Assembly (NCBI GenBank): GCA_937930695.1 | Contig: CALHCB010000016.1 | Coordinates: 1 to 60,781 of the forward strand | DNA length: 60,781 bases | Source: an uncultured Acidimicrobiales bacterium | GTDB lineage: Bacteria > Actinomycetota > Acidimicrobiia > Acidimicrobiales > SZUA-35 | Direction: 5' to 3' | In this document: piece after piece, positions 8,115 through 15,300 of the stretch | Position numbering within the stretch: the stretch's first letter is position 1 | Layout: each line of letters opens with the position of its first letter | Notes under the pieces: generated by a model | The model's input: only the letters and a program-made list of their open reading frames with translations | What the model was told of the DNA's origin: nothing | Databases searched by the model: none | Position numbers and translations under genes: made by a program

Positions 8115-9748
8115 GCGATGCCTCCGTATGTCGCCGGGCCCAGGATGACAGCCTCACCGGGTTGCAAGGTAACTGAGTCGCCCGACGGCGCTTCGGGCAG
8201 CTCGGTGTCGACCGACTGGGTTGAGCGATACATCACGACGCTCCCCACCGTTTGCACGATCGCCTCGCCAACACCCGCATGGAGTGCGAACGTGATCTCT
8301 CCTCGACGAAACGACACGACATCCTGTGAGGACGTTTCGGCCGCGTCCCAGACGACATCACTGTCAACGAAGCCTGGAGCAGCAGTGAGCTCGCGCCGAA
8401 CCGAGAGCAGCGAACGAGTGCGTGAAAGGGGTGACGATGGGTCCTGGCGCTGCGTCGCGACGGTGTCGCGGTCCGCTCGATCGCCAAAGGGAAGCCAGGT
8501 CTCAGCCGAGGTCGAGAAACCAAATCCTTTACCCGGCTGCCACGGCAGTGGTGTCCGGCAGCCGTCGCGAGAATCGGACTCGACTCCCGTCCTGAAAACC
8601 ACCGGGTCGGCGAAACGTTCCGGAGGCACCACGCTGTCGATAAGTCCCAGCTCATCACCCTGATAGAGGAACGGCGTGCCGGGCAGCCCGCAGAACATCG
8701 CGAACAAACCGAGTGCTCTCAGCTGACCGAGCTCTCCTGATCCGTACCGTCCGGGGGCTCGCGGATCGTCGTGGCTGCTCATCGCCCAGCCGATTCCACC
8801 CGGGACCGCGTCGATCGGGGCCCTGAGCGTGGCTTTGACCGTTTCTGGGCTCCACAACAGATGCATTGGCTCGAACCAAAATCCGAGGTGAATTCCGTCG
8901 TTTGGCTCGAGGAAGTGCCGCAGCGCTTGTGCGTCAAGAACGTAGGTTTCACCGAGTAGGAACGCGTCGTATGGCTCGCAGATCGTCCGCCAGTTGCGAA
9001 AAACCTCGAGCGTCTCCGGTTGCAGGATGTCGTAGCGATGTTCGAAACTGTCCCACTGCTCGTTGCGCCCCATGCCGGCTTCGAGCGGCCGGAGTTCCGG
9101 ATTACTTCGGAATCCCTGGTCCTTCCCAAGCCCCTGGGTGACATCGATGCGGAACCCATCGACACCGCGCTCCAGCCAGAATCGCAGAATGTTCTCCCAA
9201 GCTTCGGCGACCTTCGGATTCGCCCAATTCACATCCGGTTGGTCCGGAAGGAACAGGTGGCAGTAGTACTGGCCTGATGCCTCGTCGAGCGTCCAAGCAG
9301 GGCCACCAAAGTGCGAGATCCAATTGTTCGGAGGGCCCCCATCAGGAGCTGGGTCTCGCCAGATGTACCAATCTCGCCTTTCGCTGTCGACCGACGAGAC
9401 TGCGTCTTGGAACCAGGCATGCTGGTCGCTGGTGTGGTTCGGGACCAAGTCAATGATGATGCGCAACCCGAGTTCATGCGCTCGGTTGATCATTGTGTCG
9501 AATTGATCCAGATCACCGAAGAGCGGGTCGATGTCGACGTAGTTTGCGACGTCGTAGCCAAAGTCCGCCATGGGCGATGGGTAGAACGGGGTGACCCACA
9601 CCAGATCGACACCGAGCCAGGCGAGATGTTCGAGTCTGCTGGTGAGCCCTGCGAAGTCGCCGACGCCGTCGCCGTTTCCGTCAGCGAACGACCGGATGTA
9701 CACCTCATAGCCGACGGAGGTCTCCCACCATCGAGTTGTGCTCTGCAC
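8111..9748 (-). CDS. GH13 alpha-glucosidase/alpha-amylase family glycoside hydrolase
   Basis: A 545-residue GH13 TIM-barrel enzyme acting on alpha-glucosidic bonds. All conserved regions are present: DLVPNHTSDQHAWF, the nucleophile Asp in GFRIDVTQG, the acid/base Glu in LLGETYV, and the HDD stabiliser in SSHDDPRAPGRYG. YIRSFADGNGDGVGD and FYPSPMADFGYD resemble oligo-1,6-glucosidase/trehalose-synthase relatives. No signal peptide is visible, so it is probably cytoplasmic. GTG 9748 is preferred because AGGGGAG lies just upstream; the longer frame to 9793 would put the start codon inside the operator. The LacI gene follows with a 4-base overlap. Confidence 0.9.
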   Translation of the reverse strand: MQSTTRWWETSVGYEVYIRSFADGNGDGVGDFAGLTSRLEHLAWLGVDLVWVTPFYPSPMADFGYDVANYVDIDPLFGDLDQFDTMINRAHELGLRIIIDLVPNHTSDQHAWFQDAVSSVDSERRDWYIWRDPAPDGGPPNNWISHFGGPAWTLDEASGQYYCHLFLPDQPDVNWANPKVAEAWENILRFWLERGVDGFRIDVTQGLGKDQGFRSNPELRPLEAGMGRNEQWDSFEHRYDILQPETLEVFRNWRTICEPYDAFLLGETYVLDAQALRHFLEPNDGIHLGFWFEPMHLLWSPETVKATLRAPIDAVPGGIGWAMSSHDDPRAPGRYGSGELGQLRALGLFAMFCGLPGTPFLYQGDELGLIDSVVPPERFADPVVFRTGVESDSRDGCRTPLPWQPGKGFGFSTSAETWLPFGDRADRDTVATQRQDPSSPLSRTRSLLSVRRELTAAPGFVDSDVVWDAAETSSQDVVSFRRGEITFALHAGVGEAIVQTVGSVVMYRSTQSVDTELPEAPSGDSVTLQPGEAVILGPATYGGIA

Positions 9749-9792
9749 CCGATCTCCCCTGCAAGGACGAAAACCATCAAGCCCGATTGGCA

Positions 9793-9806
9793 TGAAAGCG
9801 CTTACA
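9793..9806. promoter_or_regulatory. LacI/CcpA-type operator upstream of the glucosidase
   Basis: TGAAAGCGCTTACA fits the cre consensus TGWAARCGYTWNCW exactly and centres on the AAGCGCTT palindrome preferred by LacI-family regulators. It lies 45 bases upstream of GTG 9748, where a repressor would block transcription of the glucosidase-regulator pair. The likely ligand is the LacI-family protein encoded by the second gene of the pair. Confidence 0.75.
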
Positions 9807-9867
9807 ACCTACCCCGCAGACGAGTTTTCGACGTGACTATCGGTTCCGGTTGCGACCGAGAATCGAT

Positions 9868-10788
9868 CTAGGGAAGCGGAACTCCGTCCGAAGCCTGTAT
9901 CAGGGCATACACATCGTCGCGTTCGAGCCGCACCGTCGCCGCCTTCGCCAACTCCGCGAGCCGACCCCGATTCTGCGTACCGATCAGGGCAACGGGTTGT
10001 GCAGGATGGGCCAGAACAAAGGCAACCGCTATCGCTCCTCGGCTGACCCCTTCGCGTTCCGCGAGACGATCCATAACCGCCACGAGTTCCGGGGCAAGCC
10101 CCTCGCCGGTGGCCAAAGATCCACCAGCAAGGGGGCTCCACGCCAGCGGTGTGGAACCCTCTCGCAGACAGCGATCCAACGTGCCATCACGCATGGGGTC
10201 GAGGTGGGTCAGGGAGAACTGCGGCTGATCAGAAACGATGCCGAAGCCAAGGTAGGTCTGGAGCGCATCGGTCTGTGCCGTGGTGTAGTTGGACACGCCA
10301 ACTTCACGGATCTTGCCCGCAGTCCGGAGCGCGGTGAGCGCACTGGCCAGCTCGCTTGGGTGGGTGTACATGTCGGGACGATGGATTTGATAAAGGTCGA
10401 TGTGTTCGACCTGAAGGCGACGAAGCGAGTCTTCGCAGGCCTTGGTGATGTAGGCCGCCGATGAGTTGTAGGGCGTCGGCGGAAGGATCCCGCCCTTGGT
10501 TGCCAAGACGATTCGATCCCGGAGGCCAGGGGTGGATGCCAAGACAGACCCGAGAATTTCTTCGTTGCGACCGAATCCGGTTCCTCCGAAGTCCAGTCCG
10601 TAGACATCGGCGTTGTCGACGAGGTTCATCCCGAAGTCGAGGGCAGTTTCGAGCAATGCGCGGCCCTTTTCGACATCGGCATCCGTAAATCTCCAGCAGC
10701 CGAATCCGATCGGTCCGACGTCGAATGGACCGAGTGGGCGGGGGGTCGAAGACACGAGGCTCATAGATCTCGACGGTAGCGTCGTCAT
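9868..10788 (-). CDS. Aldo/keto reductase
   Basis: A 306-residue NADPH-dependent oxidoreductase of the AKR superfamily. The catalytic tetrad can be placed: Asp and Tyr in NADVYGLD, Lys in LATKGG, and His in QIHRPD. GCWRFTDADVEKG and GVSNYTTAQ fit the family, as does the C-terminal cofactor segment ALIGTQNRGRLAEL. ATG 10788 is chosen because GAGGAG precedes it by 4 bases. It runs in the same direction as the glucosidase, 119 bases upstream of it, and diverges from the selenoprotein gene at 10840. Substrate unknown. Confidence 0.88.
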   Translation of the reverse strand: MTTLPSRSMSLVSSTPRPLGPFDVGPIGFGCWRFTDADVEKGRALLETALDFGMNLVDNADVYGLDFGGTGFGRNEEILGSVLASTPGLRDRIVLATKGGILPPTPYNSSAAYITKACEDSLRRLQVEHIDLYQIHRPDMYTHPSELASALTALRTAGKIREVGVSNYTTAQTDALQTYLGFGIVSDQPQFSLTHLDPMRDGTLDRCLREGSTPLAWSPLAGGSLATGEGLAPELVAVMDRLAEREGVSRGAIAVAFVLAHPAQPVALIGTQNRGRLAELAKAATVRLERDDVYALIQASDGVPLP

Positions 10789-10839
10789 CGGTCTCCTCAA
10801 GCGGGAATCCATTGAGCCGACCGGAGGTTGGTGACATCT

Positions 10840-11142
10840 ATGCAGTTCGACATCTCAGAAGCCGCAATCGACACCATTCGGGCCAAGGGCGGCACTGCCG
10901 CTATCGATTTCGTCAACCCCATCGGTTGAGGCGGCGTCGCTGAGGTGTCGGTCGACACCTATCTCAAGGGCAAGAACACCAGCGGGTATCGCCGAGTCCA
11001 CCACGAAGATGTCGTGGTACTCCTTTCGCCCCAGCTCCTGAAGTTCGCCAACAAGGTCGAACTGGTCACCAAGCGCAAGGTCGTCGGCAAGAAGCTGATC
11101 GCGCTGGCTCATCACGAACACACCAACGCCTGTCGTCACTGA
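10840..11142 (+). CDS. HesB-like selenoprotein with in-frame UGA
   Basis: Reading through one TGA (10927-10929) gives a 100-residue protein from ATG 10840 to TGA 11142. It opens MQFDISEAAIDTIRAKGG, has NPIGUGGVAEVSVDTY with Sec30, and ends EHTNACRH. The pattern (an N-terminal helix ending at a double Gly, a short strand, a redox residue in a Gly-rich turn, alternating beta strands, and a C-terminal Cys) resembles short HesB/IscA-like proteins, a group in which selenoproteins are known. A SECIS hairpin lies 14 bases after the UGA. GGAGG sits 12 bases before the ATG; GTG 10831 is an alternative start. Without Sec decoding only residues 31-100 would be called. The family name is inferred; UGA recoding is well supported. 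Confidence 0.82.
10944..10959 (+). promoter_or_regulatory. Bacterial SECIS hairpin in the HesB-like gene
   Basis: GGTGTCGGTCGACACC forms a perfect 7-bp stem with a GU apex. It starts 14 bases after the UGA at 10927-10929. A short flanking GAG/CTC pairing (10942-10944 with 10962-10964) may extend it. Position, stem length and the GGUC apex closely match the E. coli fdhF SECIS. Confidence 0.82.
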
Positions 11143-11163
11143 GCTCGTCATCGGGTTGTTCGA

Positions 11164-11697
11164 TCAGAGAAGGCGTTGCTGTCCTGCGTGTGCCGCTTCG
11201 TGGTCTAAGAGCCATCGCTTCCACTCGAGACCTCCGGCGAACCCAGTCAGTGAACCGTCGGCTCCGATGATTCGGTGGCAGGGCAGCACGATCGAGATCG
11301 GGTTCTTGCCGTTCGCGTTCGCAACGGCACGAACCGCCCGAGGGCGCCCAAGATTCGCAGCTTGCGTGCCGTAGGACGTTGTCTCCCCATACGGGATGGA
11401 TGCCAGCCCGAGCCACGTCTCAACCTGAAGATCGGTTCCCCGGGGATCGAGAGCCAGATCGAATGTCTGGCGGGTTCCGGCAAAGTACTCATCGAGCTGG
11501 GTTGCGACCCGCTCAAGTTGGGTGTCTGATCCCGCCTCCCGTTCCCCGAGCTTCACCCGACCGCGCTCGTCGTTGTCGTTTGGCCACAGAATTGCCCGCA
11601 AACCCAACGCACTTCCCACGAGGGTCAACGTTCCCATCGGTGCGTCGTAGTAACGTGTCGTAAGAACTTCGGTTTTGGCTGGCACTGTTTCGCTCAT
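11164..11697 (-). CDS. ogt: Methylated-DNA-protein-cysteine methyltransferase
   Basis: A 177-residue O6-alkylguanine-DNA alkyltransferase. It transfers the alkyl group from O6-alkylguanine to its own Cys in LPCHRIIG; IPYGETTSYG and the Asn-containing ANANGKNP segment, plus GSLTGFAGGLEWKRWLL, are family hallmarks. ATG 11697 shares one base with the stop of the upstream Ada-AlkA gene (TGATG), so the two repair proteins form an operon. It converges with the HesB-like gene, 21 bases apart. Confidence 0.93.
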   Translation of the reverse strand: MSETVPAKTEVLTTRYYDAPMGTLTLVGSALGLRAILWPNDNDERGRVKLGEREAGSDTQLERVATQLDEYFAGTRQTFDLALDPRGTDLQVETWLGLASIPYGETTSYGTQAANLGRPRAVRAVANANGKNPISIVLPCHRIIGADGSLTGFAGGLEWKRWLLDHEAAHAGQQRLL

Positions 11698-13184
11698 CAA
11701 GAATCCTTCGTCGTCGAGAGATAGTCGGCCCAGAGGTGATGCATGGCATAGGAGCGCCACGGCCGCCACCGCTCCGCATGCAGATTCAGTCCGTCAACAT
11801 CGTCAGGAAGTCCGAGCCTTCCTGCGACCCGACGCAGAGCGAGATCGCCAGCGGTGAAGGCATCCGGATCCGAGAGCGCCTTCATCGAAACGATCTGCGC
11901 CGTCCAAGGACCGATGCCTTTCAATCCCATCATCGATTCTCGTGCCGCACTGCGGTCTGCGGAAGGGGAAAGATCCACCTGCCCCGAAGCGATCGCGTCG
12001 GCAACCGTCACGATGGTTTGCGCTCGGGACTTCGGCAACCCCAACGCGTCGGGGTTGAGAACCGCCCATGCCTCCGGGGTAGGGAAGACGCGGTCAACGG
12101 CCCCGACCGGGACATCCAGCGGATCGCCGTGCGTGCGGACCAGTCTCGACGCGACGCCTCTCGCGCTCGCCACCGACACCTGCTGATGAATGACCGCTCG
12201 AATAGCAGCATCAACTCCGTCGACCTCGCCTGGCGATCGCAGACCGGGACGCCGATCGAGCAGATCATCAAGATCGCCAGACTCCCGCAGCCTGGCCTCG
12301 ATCACGGCTGGATCTGCATCGAGATCAAGCAATCGACGAGACCTCTGTATCGCTTGCTGGAGATCGGTCAAGGCCGACAGTCGAAATCGAGCGTGGATGA
12401 AGTCGTCCGCTGGCGTGAGTTCGACAATCGCCGGGCCACCGGGCAGACGCATCGAACGGCGGTAGATCTCACCATCGACCTCCTCGATCCCGTCCACCGC
12501 GTGCAGACCGAGCCACCCAAAGAGGTGGGATACGAGGAGCGGTTTGCGAAACGGCAGTCGAACCGAGATCCATTCCGGGCCCTCCAAGCCGGATCGCCCT
12601 CCTCGCATCTGGGTTGGGGAGACGGCGAAGACGGCCCGAACGGTGTCGTTGAACTGCCTGATGCTCTCAAATCCAGCGGCGAAGGCAACGTCAGAAAAGG
12701 GCATCGACGTTGTTTCGATGAGCAGCCTGGCCGAACGTGCTCGTCGGGCGCGGGCCAATGCAATCGGTGTGGCCCCGACCTCGGCCACGAGCACTCGATG
12801 GAGGTGCCGGGTACTCACTGCCAGCTGACGTGCGAGACCGTCCACCCCGAGGCGATCGACAACACCATCGTCGACAGCCCGGATTGCTCGGGCGACAAGA
12901 TCATCCCGGCGATTCCATTCCGGCGAGCCAGGGACCGCGTCGGGAGTACATCGTTTGCAGGCGCGAAAACCGGCCGTCTGCGCGGCCGCCGGAGTAGAAA
13001 AGAACTCCATGTTTCGCCGCATGGGCCGAACGGGAGTCGGACAGCTCGGCCGGCAATAAATCCCGGTAGAGGTCACCCCGACGGTCACCCAACCATCGAA
13101 CCGAGCATCTCGGCTTTCGACTGCTTCCATCCATGCCTCGAGCGGCCGGTCTGGAGTTGTTGGTGAGTCCGCCTGCGCTGCCAT
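11697..13184 (-). CDS. Ada-type regulator fused to AlkA 3-methyladenine DNA glycosylase
   Basis: A 495-residue three-part alkylation-repair protein. The N-terminal Ada zinc domain has four Cys at 44, 48, 76 and 79 (GIYCRPSCP and FRACKRC). In Ada proteins the first of these accepts methyl from phosphotriesters and switches on transcription. An AraC-type helix-turn-helix pair follows (about 90-195). The C-terminal AlkA glycosylase has the helix-hairpin-helix LKGIGPWTAQIV and the catalytic Asp in AFTAGDLALRR. Such fusions are common in Actinobacteria. It probably induces itself and the coupled ogt gene. Confidence 0.92.
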   Translation of the reverse strand: MAAQADSPTTPDRPLEAWMEAVESRDARFDGWVTVGVTSTGIYCRPSCPTPVRPMRRNMEFFSTPAAAQTAGFRACKRCTPDAVPGSPEWNRRDDLVARAIRAVDDGVVDRLGVDGLARQLAVSTRHLHRVLVAEVGATPIALARARRARSARLLIETTSMPFSDVAFAAGFESIRQFNDTVRAVFAVSPTQMRGGRSGLEGPEWISVRLPFRKPLLVSHLFGWLGLHAVDGIEEVDGEIYRRSMRLPGGPAIVELTPADDFIHARFRLSALTDLQQAIQRSRRLLDLDADPAVIEARLRESGDLDDLLDRRPGLRSPGEVDGVDAAIRAVIHQQVSVASARGVASRLVRTHGDPLDVPVGAVDRVFPTPEAWAVLNPDALGLPKSRAQTIVTVADAIASGQVDLSPSADRSAARESMMGLKGIGPWTAQIVSMKALSDPDAFTAGDLALRRVAGRLGLPDDVDGLNLHAERWRPWRSYAMHHLWADYLSTTKDS

Positions 13185-13246
13185 TCCTTCATCCTGCCCG
13201 TTCAGACATCGAATGACTAGCGGAAATCGGACAGCTCGGTGTCGGG

Positions 13247-14713
13247 TCAGTCTCGCAAGACGTCTACGTCGTGGGGGTGGCTTTCCCGAAGGCCGGCACC
13301 GGTGATTCGGGTGAGACGGGTCCGGTCTCGGAGGTCGTCGAGATTGGCTGCACCGGCGTACCCCATGCCCGAGCGAAGGCCACCCATCAATTGGGAAACC
13401 AGTTCGTGGAGCGGTCCCGCATACCGAACGCGAGCCTCAACCCCCTCGGCCACGTGTTTGCCTTGATTCTGTGCGGTGCCGTATCGGTCAGAGGCGCGAC
13501 CCCGCATCGCACCGGCAGAACCCATGCCCCGATACGTCTTCCACATCGCACCATCGACCAGTTCGAGATCACCAGGGGCCTCGTCACATCCGGCGAGCGC
13601 ATTCCCGAGCATGACCGCATCGGCACCCGCGACGAAGGCCTTCACGATGTCTCCCGAGGTCACGACTCCCCCGTCAGCGATGATGGGAAGCGGCGCTCCT
13701 TGGACATTGTGTTCTCGAGCTGCCATCGCACACTCGTGGATGGCGCTCATCTGCGGCATGCCTGCTCCGGCCACGATGCGCGTGGTGCAGATGGAGCCTG
13801 CCCCGACCCCAACCTTTACAACGTCAGCACCGGCTTCGGCGAGCGCATCGACGCCTTCGCGGGTCACGACGTTTCCGCCGATCACCTTGACCTCGGGCCA
13901 CCCCTTCTTGATCGTTCGCACCGCTTCGATCACGCCTCGGGTGTGACCGTGCGCGGTATCGATCACGAGCACATCGACGCCGGCAGCTGCGAGCGCCTCG
14001 GTCCGTTCCGCGGTATCGGTCACACCAACAGCCGCGCCGACACACAATCGACCATGCTGATCGAGTGTCGAGTTGGGCTTCTCGACCCTCTTGATGATGT
14101 CCTTCACCGTGATGAGGCCTCGAAGAATTCCGCCATCGTCGACGAGAGGAAGCTTCTCGATTCGATGGCGATGAAGGACCTTCACGGCCTCATCGAGGGT
14201 CGTTCCCACCGGAGCGGTCACGAGATCCTCACTCGTCATGAACGCAGTGACGCTCTTGTCGTCGTCCTCCGGCCCGCAGAAACGCACATCCCGGTTCGTC
14301 AAGATGCCGACCAAGCGCCCGTCGGCTTCGCAGATCGGAACCCCACTGATCTTGTGAGCGGCCATCACGGCCTCGGCATCGGCCAACGTGGCACCTCGCC
14401 CAAGGCTGACCGGCCGGCTGATCATGCCTGCTTGCGCTCGTTTGACTCGATCGACCTCCGCAGCCTGCGCCTCAACACTGAGGTTGCGGTGCAGGACGCC
14501 AAGCCCTCCTTCACGAGCCAGCGAGATTGCCAGTGGTGCTTCGGTCACGGTGTCCATGGCGGCCGACATCAGCGGCACCTTCATCACCAAGTTCGAAACC
14601 TTGGCCGTCGTATCGACATCAGTGGGCAGAACTTCGCTCCACCCCGGCACGACGAGGACGTCGTCAAAAGTCAGCGATTCAAAATGCGTGAAGAGACCAG
14701 CGTTGATGCTCAT
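13247..14713 (-). CDS. guaB: IMP dehydrogenase
   Basis: A 488-residue enzyme oxidising IMP to XMP with NAD+, the committed step to GMP. The catalytic Cys lies in GAGSICTTR. SAAMDTVTEAPLAI is the family signature, and the tandem CBS domains that bind adenine nucleotides occupy roughly residues 95-210 (TLADAEAVMAAHKISGVPI; TLDEAVKVLHRHRIEKLPL). Usual length. Its ATG overlaps the purN stop by 4 bases, making it the last gene of the purine operon, so IMP synthesis and GMP commitment are transcribed together. Confidence 0.95.
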   Translation of the reverse strand: MSINAGLFTHFESLTFDDVLVVPGWSEVLPTDVDTTAKVSNLVMKVPLMSAAMDTVTEAPLAISLAREGGLGVLHRNLSVEAQAAEVDRVKRAQAGMISRPVSLGRGATLADAEAVMAAHKISGVPICEADGRLVGILTNRDVRFCGPEDDDKSVTAFMTSEDLVTAPVGTTLDEAVKVLHRHRIEKLPLVDDGGILRGLITVKDIIKRVEKPNSTLDQHGRLCVGAAVGVTDTAERTEALAAAGVDVLVIDTAHGHTRGVIEAVRTIKKGWPEVKVIGGNVVTREGVDALAEAGADVVKVGVGAGSICTTRIVAGAGMPQMSAIHECAMAAREHNVQGAPLPIIADGGVVTSGDIVKAFVAGADAVMLGNALAGCDEAPGDLELVDGAMWKTYRGMGSAGAMRGRASDRYGTAQNQGKHVAEGVEARVRYAGPLHELVSQLMGGLRSGMGYAGAANLDDLRDRTRLTRITGAGLRESHPHDVDVLRD

Positions 14714-15300
14714 GCATTGACTCCGAGTTCGGTGAGAGCGAGACCGATGGCCTCGACCAGCAGGGTGTGTTCAGTTTCGTGGATTCGAGCTTCGAACGAC
14801 TCTCGTGAGTCATCACTCTGAAAGGGAACCTCGCGCATGGCGACCACCGGGCCGTCATCAACGCCCTCGTCGGGCACCCAGTGCACCATTACTCCCGAGG
14901 TGTTGATCTCGCCTGCCTGCCACGCATCGAAGGCTCGATCGATCGCTTCCAGACCAGGGAACGCGCCGGGCAATGCCGGGTGGATGTTGATCACAGGGAA
15001 TCGGGTGACGAACGAACGGGTCACGATCCGCATCCAGCCAGCCAACACGACAAGATCGGGTTCATAACTCTCGATGATGTGGGCCAAGACTCCGTCGTAC
15101 ATGGCGCGCGTGCGGCCACCAGCAGGGACGACTTCGACAGGGATTCCGTGGCGTTCTGCCCGATCTATCGCACCGACTGCGGGATGGTTCGACACGACAC
15201 ATACGACGTCGGCATCGAGCACACCCGAAGCACAGGCCGAGGCAACTGCGTCCATATTGGTCCCGTTTCCCGACACCAGGACGACGAGACGGGATGTCAC
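14710..15300 (-). CDS. purN: Phosphoribosylglycinamide formyltransferase
   Basis: A 196-residue GAR transformylase using 10-formyltetrahydrofolate. VLVSGNGTNMDA binds phosphate. The catalytic Asn and His are in INIHPALPGAFPG, and the Asp is in VDDGPVV. GTG 15300 overlaps the upstream purD-purM stop (GTGA); the frame is open further upstream to 15498, but only inside that gene. PurD-PurM-PurN thus appear in the same order as the domains of the eukaryotic trifunctional GART protein. Confidence 0.93.
   Translation of the reverse strand: MTSRLVVLVSGNGTNMDAVASACASGVLDADVVCVVSNHPAVGAIDRAERHGIPVEVVPAGGRTRAMYDGVLAHIIESYEPDLVVLAGWMRIVTRSFVTRFPVINIHPALPGAFPGLEAIDRAFDAWQAGEINTSGVMVHWVPDEGVDDGPVVAMREVPFQSDDSRESFEARIHETEHTLLVEAIGLALTELGVNA

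Noticed and set aside
10855-11151. 98-residue leftward open frame opposite the HesB-like gene
   Set aside because: It is antisense to the UGA-containing gene, has an unnatural composition, and explains neither the SECIS hairpin nor the protein-like read-through on the + strand.
11736-14821. Long rightward open frames (about 476 and 516 codons) over Ada-AlkA and guaB
   Set aside because: Shadows of confidently identified leftward genes, caused by high GC codon bias.
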